DNA from: Anisus vortex
Lineage: Eukaryota; Mollusca; Gastropoda; Planorbidae
Direction of reading: 5' to 3'
NCBI GenBank assembly: GCA_949126835.1
Contig: OX421494.1
Span: forward strand, 21,268,196-21,332,195
DNA: 64,000 bases
This document shows, in pieces, positions 58,601 to 64,000 of this stretch (position 1 is the stretch's first letter; the number at the start of each line of letters is the position of its first letter). The translations under genes and the position numbers were made by a program. Below the pieces are notes generated by a model. That model was not told where the DNA came from, ran no database searches, and saw only the letters and a list, made by a program, of their open reading frames with translations.

Positions 58601-61600
58601 GAGAGGTTTCATGTTAAAAGAATCTGTTACTTGCTTCAGTTGTAAAAGGCAATTCTTTTATCTCCAGTTTTTTTGTAAAGACGGGGAGTACAGCTCTACG
58701 GCCAGACTTTTCTTTGACACGCCTGAAGCTACTGTCAAGCATTTGTTCCATAATGTGCCGCGTGAGTTAATCATGAATTGTTGAGTATTTAGTCATGAAT
58801 TGTTGAGTATTTAGTCATGAATTGTTGAGTATTTAGTCATGAATTGTTGAGTATTTAATCATCAAGGATTGTTGAGTATTTAAACATCATGGATTGTCTA
58901 GTACTTAATCATGAATTTTTGAAGTGAGATACAATTCTTCTGTAACAGTCTGTATTACCCTCATTAAGTTAGCCCCCATGAATAGTTTAATGTTGAAAGG
59001 ATATTTTGTTGTTCTTTGTTTGTTGTTGGGACTTTAAAAGAGCAGTGGTTCTCTCAAGTGGGTCATACTGAAATATATGGAGAAAAAAATCTCTGAAAAG
59101 CAATTAAAGAAAATGTATACAAAAGCAGCTGTAACATGGAAGTCAGTTCAATTTAAAGCACAGAATGATTAAGCCTAAGCTATTTATTTGATAACCAGAG
59201 TTTGTTTTTTTGACCTTATAGTTTATGTACAAAGTTAACCTGCATACTAAATAAGTAGCTGAGTGGTTTAAATCCCCCACTAATTAGTCAATGTCCCAAC
59301 CTAGTCTTTGCCATGAGATGTGGGTAGATTGGCATATCAAGTTCAACAGTCAAAGTGTCCTAGTGTTGTTTCAGAAACAAATCAGTGTAAAGGGTAATAA
59401 ACTAATACAGAATGAGAAAAGTGATTTTATTTGAATTCCAACGTAAGATTTTTGCAATAACAAATCAATGCTCTGCTGGTAAACAACAGCATGCCTCTTT
59501 ACAAATAATAACTAAATAAAATTTGACCTATTGTTTCTATTTGTTTTGCTTCCCAGAGACGTACCAGGTGGTTACATTAACAATATTTGCCAGTGGTTAT
59601 TTTCTATTGGCCTGTTGGACCTACGGGCTTAGCATCCCCAGTGGGTTATTTATACCTAGCCTTCTGATTGGTGCAGCCTGGGGAAGAATTGTGGGAATCT
59701 TGTTGTCAATGGTCAATGGCAACGATGTAAGTTCAAAGTCTTATTAATTATTAGACTTTATGCTAGAGATAATTATGGGCATGGTGGCCTAGCGGCATGT
59801 TGAAGGTCCTGGGTTCGAATCCTGGTGAAGGCAAAGGGTCTGTAGGGTGTTCTTGAGTCTACCCAGCTCTGGGGAGACCTGACGTCAGTTGGGGACAAGT
59901 AACGATGGCTGGGCATTGTGCTGCCCATTCAATCCCCTCATATGCCATGGCCACAGAAACTTGTGACTGCTGCAACACAGGCCCTATAGATCAATATGGT
60001 CTGATGGGAATACAGCTAGAAATAAATAGAATTTTACACACTCTTCTGATCTGGAATAAAGCTTTAAGAATATTTTCCTTGTATTCTTTGAGCCCAGTTA
60101 ACTATCATCTGACACTTTGGTTCCTGGCACAATTCTTTTGTTTAAATTAATTTGCTTGATCACCAAAGTATTCTTGTAACATTCCTATGCCAGAATGTTT
60201 TGCTTACTATTGTCTTACCAAAGACAAGATAATTTGAATATCAAATAGAAACAAGTGTAACAAGCTTTTAGATAAAATCATACATTATAAAATGATCATA
60301 CATTATCATCAAAAATATTTTCACAGCCTCTCATGAGAAAGGATGTTGAGTGTGCCAAATGAATAACTTTAACTATGTCTATGATTGCTTTGAAACTTCA
60401 CTGTGCTATACAAATAATTGTTTTTCTCCTCAGCAATGGATAAATTTGTCATTTTACTCCCTGGTTGGAGCATCCTCAATGCTTGGTAAGTTCAGATCAA
60501 AATTTAAGACATTCTTCATTAGGAAAACAGGGTTTATATGATTTTGGTGCGCTGGTGAACGTTTGGTAAAATTGACTGAATAAACATTTTTTTACCTATT
60601 AAACTTTTTTTAATGTGAATAACCATGCATTTACGTTGGGTGGGTTATTAATAAAACTTCCTTTACATTTTTTTCTAATTACACAATTACTTTAAAAACA
60701 TCCACACACTTTTTTTTTTATTTGGACCACTATTTTAACATAAATAAATATAAATTTTAAACACAAATATAAATTTAATATACATAAGAAATTTCATACA
60801 TGCTGGTGAAAATTGCTTTGTGAATTGTTGTGTAAAAATTCAAAGAAAGTTTGTCAAAAGTTTGTGGAATTTTAAAATTATTTTAGAGTAAGAACCCTGG
60901 AAAAACAGGTCTCGTTTGTTCAGTTAGTCATAGCAGTCAAAAAATGCTTTATCAATCTTTACCATCTTCATCCTGCTCATAATTACAGTGACTCACATTT
61001 TGATGTCATTACTCTATGAAATGTTTAAATTTCCAGGTGGCATTGTCAGGATGACAATAAGCTTGACGGTCATCATCATGGAGGCTACGGCCAACGTTTC
61101 ACTGGGATTGCCTGTGATGGTTGCTCTAATAGTAGCCAAATGGGTTGGAGATCAGTTCAACGAGGTTAGTGTCTAAACTATTGCAACTACCTCTAGCAAC
61201 TTTAATAATAATAATACACAAATTATCAAAATTTAGTGTCACCAAATAGCTGTTGGGACTGATCGTCATCCCTTGAACATTACTTATAACCTTGTCATGG
61301 TCAGGTTTGTTTACTTTTGTTGCAGGGCATCTATGACTTGCACATACATCTTCAAGGTGTTCCTATATTGGGATGGGAGCCTTTACCCTTGTCTGCAAAT
61401 CTGAATGCAAAGTAAGAGCATTATATACAATACATTTCTACACCTTTATAGTTTATTTGTTGCTGTCATTTTTTAAAAAGATTCCCAGATTCCCTTTCAT
61501 GGTAAAAGAACAAAAAAAAAAGTGTTTTTTCCTCATTGCTTAATCCTATTAATACAATAATCTAACAACAGCACCAATCTGAAGATTTTAAAAATTCCAA

Positions 61601-63651
61601 TCAGATTAAAATAGTTTTCCCTGGGGTGTGGAGAGTGTCCTACTTGACATAAGTTTGGGAAAGTAAAGCTGGCGGACTTTGTGTTGGCCAGGTCCTTTTA
61701 TCCTGTTGCACTGAACACTTCCTCACTAGCCCATTGACCAGCTTAGTCTGGAACAGGGGTGGGGATACAAATATGTGCAACTTTGCTGTTGTATATTACA
61801 ATTTGACCCAAAATGCTGTTTCCTTCCTGTAGGTCTGTAATGAGCCATCCAGTGACAGTTTTCCGCATGAAAGAACCAGTGGAGAGAATAGTCAAAGTTC
61901 TGAAAGAGGAGGAGCATGGTGGTTTCCCAGTTGTGGAAGATTATGATCCAGATCATCCATTAGTAAGTAAACTTCAGCTTTGACAGCATTAATTGTTATT
62001 ATTGATATTGAAGTGAAAGTTTAATAGTTATTGTTGACATTGAAGGCTTTATAGTTATTGTTGACATTGAAGGCTTTATAGTTTTTGTTGACATTGAATG
62101 CTTTATAGTTTTTGTTGACATTGAAGTCTTAATAGTTTTTGTTGACATCTGGTTAATTTTTGCATTAAAACCTTTATAGTTATTATTGACATTGAAAGTT
62201 TAATAGCTATGGTAAACATTGAAGGCTTTATAGTAATTTTAGTATTGATATAGTAAAAAAGTACCTAATTATTAGTTACATTCAATAAAGAGACAACTTT
62301 TATTTTCTTGAACTGTACAGGACCATTTATATCCAAGATAAAAAAAAAAAAAATCTCGTTTAATAAATATATATTACCAAAAAATCAAAACTCTTTTAAC
62401 AATTGTTTTTTTAGGTTGTAGATGGCTGCCAAACATTTGGTACTTTCAAAGGTTTGATTCTACGAAGTCAGTTGATTACAATGTTGAAGAAAAAGGTCAG
62501 TTGATTTAACCCTTTCACCTTTAAGTAGTTGCCAGCATAGAACCCTCCAACCCTTGCCTATATCCCTCCAACCCTTGAGTCAAGGGTCATAACTCCATAT
62601 ATTGAAAAAAAAATCTGACAAAAAAAAATATTAAAATCCTCCTATTCAAAGCCTATTCAATATCACTATTATCTTGGCAATATTAAAATAATAAAGCCTT
62701 TCCCTCATCAGCCTAGCCCAATGCTTCTCTGAATAATAAAAAAATGTCACCAATTTTTTATAGAATTAGCGCTAAAAATGCATTCTTTTCAGTTATTTCA
62801 CTAAAATTTTATCGATCAAGCTAAATATACCAAACAAACGTGTTAAACAGCATCACTATCTCTCTTTGGTCAGAGTTAGAAAAGGTTTATAATAGGCATT
62901 TAAAAACTTGCGTTGCTATCACAGACTGTAAGTGTTTGCCAATAAAGCCAAAGCGCAGGAACTCCAAGAGGGAAACAATAAAAAAAAACATTTCTCACAT
63001 TATATCTGTTAGTCTTTAAAAATTTCAACAAACAAAACTTGACACTAAGTCATCTCATTTAATTTTCATACATTTTTGGGAAACAATTTATTTATTCCCC
63101 TAGATTATGTAATTAAACGTTAATGGTGGTCACTTGATTGGCAGAACTATCCATCATATTAACATTATAATTATAGCATGATCAATGTCCCTGGGCCAGT
63201 GTGTGTGTGTGACAAAATGAAGCGCCAACTGGTTTAAAATCAGCTCAAAGACAAACTTTCAAAACTAGACAGACTATGCAAGGACATGGGAATGGGTTAC
63301 CTAAATTACTAGCGGAGAAACCCCCAACTAATTAACCTCATTTAAAACATTTAATAAAAATGCAGGACTCAATGTGGATGCATATGGCAAAAAATCTGTT
63401 AGGAGGCATGTCTGTGAATTATAAGAATACACCAGAAGAGGAAGTTCATTTTAAGAAAGACATCAACACGTAATTAATTAGACTTCAAATAAAATGTTTG
63501 ATATTCCTTATAATTTTTTAGTTGCTTAGAACTTAGAGGCTTGTTTTTTTTCCCACAGTTGTTTCTTGAGAATCCTGAAATCAACAATATTGTGAACAGT
63601 TTGAAAATATCAGAGTTCAATGAGTCCTACCCAAGATACACACCTATCCAG
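34625..63651 (+). CDS. CLCN7: Lysosomal 2Cl-/H+ exchanger ClC-7, exons 1-20 (3' end outside the window)
   Basis: ClC-7 exchanges chloride for protons in late endosomes and lysosomes, normally with OSTM1. Exons: 34625-34726, 46244-46396, 47052-47123, 47264-47396, 47837-47946, 48372-48515, 48993-49076, 49940-50098, 51428-51538, 55024-55078, 55776-55836, 58392-58530, 58668-58761, 59557-59726, 60434-60485, 61037-61164, 61326-61411, 61833-61962, 62415-62495, 63559-63651. They join in one frame of 719 codons. The N-terminus has an acidic dileucine sorting motif (E3-RTP-L7-L8). Exon 6 holds GSGIP (residues 195-199). GKEGP spans exons 6/7, with the gating glutamate at residue 239. Exon 8 holds [13 protein letters not shown], with the proton glutamate at residue 306; the 67-residue spacing equals that in human ClC-7. 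Exon 14 has [15 protein letters not shown], and exons 17-20 start the cytosolic CBS region. Human ClC-7 is 805 residues, so about 80 residues (CBS2) should lie beyond 64000. Exon 7 ends in a GC donor; the exon 4 donor is weak. Confidence 0.95.
34985..35430 (-). repeat. CR1/jockey-like LINE 3' end with RT C-terminus
   Basis: The minus strand encodes [18 protein letters not shown] before stops, the C-terminal signature of CR1/jockey-type reverse transcriptases, then a 3' UTR and a (TAAGA)n-type tail (CTTATCTTATC on the plus strand at 34998). In CLCN7 intron 1. Confidence 0.7.
35430..38634. other. CLCN7 intron 1, left part
   Basis: No gene is supported. Contains a degraded LINE 3' piece near 35690-35860, an interspersed repeat at 36990-37225, and a more GC-rich repeat-like block (about 38130-38580) ending in TAAGATAAGATAA, a LINE-type tail, just before the LTR. 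Confidence 0.5.
36990..37225 (+). repeat. Interspersed repeat, copy 1
   Basis: Shares AGTCAGTTCAATTTAAAGC, AATGTCCCAACCTAGTCTTTG and AAACAAATCAGTGTAAAGGG, in the same order and orientation, with 59139-59400. No coding potential and no clear ends; class unknown. Confidence 0.75.
38635..39307 (+). repeat. 5' LTR of the defective Gmr1-like element
   Basis: 673 bp, TG...CA ends. AATAAA at 39038-39043 is the likely R-region poly(A) signal. A region resembling a primer-binding site (TGGTGGTCTCGCC) begins six bases after the LTR. Confidence 0.9.
39310..39425 (+). repeat. Duplicated leader containing the primer-binding-like sequence
   Basis: Two adjacent copies of about 57 bp share TTTGGTRGTCTCG, CGGTA and ATTTGAGTTCTACTTTTC. 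The first follows the LTR, where priming should occur; the second is a diverged copy. Confidence 0.75.
39675..43091 (+). pseudogene. Gag-protease-integrase part of the defective Gmr1-like polyprotein
   Basis: An 1138-codon frame collinear with residues 1 to about 1080 of the 15281-23313 polyprotein. It has a Gag region with a charged coiled coil, a CCHC knuckle (about 40884-40925), protease DTG (about 41268), HHCC finger, and integrase with Asp near 42240, Asp near 42413 and Glu near 42522. Near 43010 a frameshift after the GPY-type module diverts the frame to a stop at 43091. The natural continuation is in the frame starting before 43037. Gag to integrase looks intact, but the element cannot make its own RT. 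Confidence 0.85.
40021..40140 (+). repeat. 33-bp tandem repeat within Gag
   Basis: About three and a half copies of a 33-bp unit encode an 11-residue repeat ([11 protein letters not shown]). Eleven residues is a hendecad, so this lengthens the Gag coiled coil. The intact relative lacks this expansion. Confidence 0.85.
43037..43620 (+). pseudogene. RT N-terminal remnant joined to the RNase H C-terminus
   Basis: The frame 43037-43552 continues from the GPY region through the RT leader ([19 protein letters not shown]) to WYPI, just before the first catalytic RT motif. The sequence then jumps to [10 protein letters not shown] (about 43554-43583), which in the intact relative is the very end of RNase H. 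An internal deletion thus removed about 340 residues with all RT and RNase H active-site residues. About 1.2 kb of AT-rich sequence to the 3' LTR has no recognisable gene. Confidence 0.85.
44843..45517 (+). repeat. 3' LTR of the defective Gmr1-like element
   Basis: 675 bp, direct copy of 38635-39307, with AATAAA at 45248-45253. It is preceded by a G-rich tract (GGGTGGGGGCG) that would serve as the polypurine tract. Confidence 0.9.
45842..46070 (+). repeat. Recent tRNA-derived SINE with target duplication
   Basis: Starts CGGCGGCTGGTTAGCAAAG (A-box region), has GGGTTTGACCC (B box, about 45897-45907) and ends in an A-rich tail. Flanked by an 11-bp duplication ATTAAATTTTT (45831-45841, 46071-46081). 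Its body is unrelated to the other SINE family here. Lies about 170 bp upstream of CLCN7 exon 2. Confidence 0.85.
47440..47775. repeat. LINE/SINE 3'-end-like repeat in CLCN7 intron 4
   Basis: Begins GATAAGATAAGATTACTTTA, the tail type of the LINE 3' fragments in this window, and fills most of the short intron between exons 4 and 5. No coding frame recognised. Confidence 0.45.
49675..49760. repeat. Short tandem duplication (about 46 bp)
   Basis: Two copies of GTGTGTCTG(T/A)TTATGTC followed by ACAGTAAACAATGGAAATGC. Also in intron 7, a 22-nt G run at about 49507-49528. Confidence 0.8.
50153..51276. mobile_element. TA-target MITE, copy 2 (1124 bp)
   Basis: Ends CCGTATATACTCGCGTATAA and, inverted, CTGTATATACTCGCGTATAA, flanked by TA (50151-50152, 51277-51278). 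It starts 55 bp after CLCN7 exon 8 and is inserted into a LINE 3' tail, of which TTCTGTATAGAAGGAACGAC and ATAAGATAAGAAG (about 51280-51325) remain. Contains a G run near 51032. Non-coding. Confidence 0.75.
52590..54818 (+). mobile_element. Helitron-like non-autonomous element, copy 1, split by a LINE
   Basis: The left part (52590-52947) shares GGTGAACACTGTCAA, GGTCATTTTGGT and GACGTCATCAAA with 55215-55690. The right part (about 54766-54818) carries the 3' hairpin CCAGTTTGGAGAACTGG (54789-54805) followed by GCATCTGTGCAAG. The two parts are separated by the LINE at 52948-54765. Confidence 0.5.
52948..54765 (+). pseudogene. Degenerate LINE reverse transcriptase
   Basis: Plus-strand frames in order read an RT region with [17 protein letters not shown] and [11 protein letters not shown] (about 53657), KRGVRQG (about 53838), [13 protein letters not shown] (about 53967) and LLYGCVAWT...[18 protein letters not shown] (about 54318-54460). 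The C-terminal GHIIRKE...[16 protein letters not shown] signature follows. Frames change several times, and the usual catalytic ADD is ADN, so it is inactive. An RTE/L2-like LINE inserted in a Helitron-like element, in CLCN7 intron 9. Confidence 0.8.
55215..55690 (+). mobile_element. Helitron-like non-autonomous element, copy 2
   Basis: Ends in the hairpin CCGGTTCAGAGAACCGG (about 55659-55675) then GCACATATCTGCTAG; the terminal CTAG (55687-55690) is followed by T, the Helitron 3' signature. The left end begins near GATCTCAAAAGG after a TATATA run. No coding capacity and no terminal inverted repeat. In CLCN7 intron 10. Confidence 0.6.
56165..56660 (-). pseudogene. LINE C-terminal fragment
   Basis: The minus strand reads [20 protein letters not shown], then [14 protein letters not shown] across frame breaks, the C-terminal segment of a widespread LINE polyprotein family, and stops soon after. 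In CLCN7 intron 11. Confidence 0.75.
56983..58002. mobile_element. 1020-bp hAT-type non-autonomous element
   Basis: Ends CATAGGTTCTCAAC and, inverted, CATAGCTTCTCAAC, with a perfect 8-bp duplication ATTTACAG (56975-56982, 58003-58010). The subterminal regions are rich in CGCCCCC. The interior is AT-rich and shared, inverted, with the 51768-54908 element. No transposase. In CLCN7 intron 11. Confidence 0.9.
58771..58920. repeat. 22-bp minisatellite just after CLCN7 exon 13
   Basis: About six copies of TCATGAATTGTTGAGTATTTAG, the first four nearly perfect at 58771, 58793, 58815 and 58837 and later copies longer. Starts about 10 bp after the exon 13 donor. Confidence 0.9.
59139..59400 (+). repeat. 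Interspersed repeat, copy 2
   Basis: Collinear with 36990-37225 with several short indels. Located in CLCN7 intron 13, upstream of exon 14. Confidence 0.75.
59767..60010 (+). repeat. tRNA-SINE, full-length-like
   Basis: Begins GGGCATGGTGGCCTAGCGGC and has a perfect B box GGGTTCGAATCC (about 59811-59822). The conserved body TGGCTGGGCATTGTGCTG and TATGCCATGGCCACAGAAAC follows, then GATCAATATGGTCTGATGGG. In CLCN7 intron 14. Confidence 0.8.
60011..61036. other. CLCN7 introns 14-15, no recognised element
   Basis: Apart from exon 15 (60434-60485) the stretch is AT-rich. I recognise no further gene or repeat in it. Confidence 0.5.
61614..61740 (+). repeat. Degraded SINE body fragment
   Basis: GTTTGGGAAAGTAAAGCTGG and TTTGTGTTGGCCAGGTCC resemble the SINE body found at 8390-8440 and 59890-59930. 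The head is missing. In CLCN7 intron 17. Confidence 0.45.
61987..62240. repeat. 27-bp minisatellite in CLCN7 intron 18
   Basis: About nine imperfect copies of TTATTGTTGACATTGAAGGC plus TTTATAG. Degenerate toward both ends; the array begins about 25 bp after the exon 18 donor. Confidence 0.85.
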
Positions 63652-64000
63652 GTAGCTTAAAAAATATTTTACATAGCTGCACACCTATCCAGGTAGCTTT
63701 AAAAATATTTTACATAGCTGCACACCTATCCAGGTAGCTTTAAAAATATTTTACATAGCCGCACACCTATCCAGGTAGCTTTTAACATATTTTACATAGC
63801 TGCACACCTATCCAGGTAGCTTTTAAAATATTTTACTTAGCTGCACACCTATCCAGGTAGCTTTTAAAGTATTTTGCTTAGCTGCACACCCATCCAGGTA
63901 GCTTTTAAAATATTTTACTTAGCTGCACACCTATCCAGGTAGCTTTTAAAATATTTTACTTAGCTGCACACCTATCCAGGTAGCTTTTAAAATATTTTAC
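63639..64000. repeat. 41-bp tandem array copying the exon 20 splice donor
   Basis: Copies start at 63639, 63680, 63721, 63762, 63803, 63844, 63885, 63926 and 63967, exactly 41 bp apart, and run to the window edge. Each holds CACACC(T/C)ATCCAG|GTAGCT. The first is the real exon end and donor (63651/63652); the rest are intronic. Confidence 0.95.

Overview
The window is an AT-rich, intron-rich, repeat-laden animal nuclear sequence. Two host genes are recognisable: RPC5 of RNA polymerase III (POLR3E) and the lysosomal chloride/proton exchanger ClC-7 (CLCN7). tRNA-derived SINEs, RTE/CR1-type LINE pieces, hAT, Merlin and Helitron-like DNA elements, and frequent TAGGCCTA-type motifs suggest a lophotrochozoan, probably a gastropod mollusc. 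The species cannot be fixed from the sequence alone.

Layout. At 1-1310 there are LINE fragments in opposite orientations. POLR3E is on the minus strand at 3786-34149; I could join 18 exons in one continuous frame of 717 codons plus stop. CLCN7 is on the plus strand from 34625 to beyond the window end; 20 exons join in one frame of 719 codons, reaching the first CBS domain. The two genes are head to head, with 475 bp between their start codons. This shared interval carries two E-box sites close to the CLEAR consensus that TFEB-family factors bind in lysosomal genes.

Most of the remaining sequence is mobile DNA in the introns. POLR3E intron 5 holds a full-length Ty3/gypsy-related LTR element (15281-23313, minus strand). 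It has an unbroken 1598-residue polyprotein and almost identical LTRs, and its integrase lies upstream of reverse transcriptase (Gmr1-like order). CLCN7 intron 1 holds a second element of that type (38635-45517, plus strand) with different LTRs. It has lost most of RT and RNase H by an internal deletion. POLR3E intron 1 holds a 6.8-kb Merlin-type DNA transposon (27176-33966) with very long inverted repeats, an 8-bp target duplication and a broken IS1016/ISXO2-type transposase. Several hAT-like, TA-target, Helitron-like and SINE insertions are nested in one another. There are minisatellites in introns, one of which (63639-64000) repeatedly copies the splice donor of the last visible CLCN7 exon.

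Functionally the two host genes are unrelated housekeeping genes, one for Pol III transcription and one for lysosomal ion exchange. Their link is positional: a probable bidirectional promoter. All exon calls rest on reading frame, splice-site consensus and remembered similarity to vertebrate RPC5 and ClC-7; no alignment was run.
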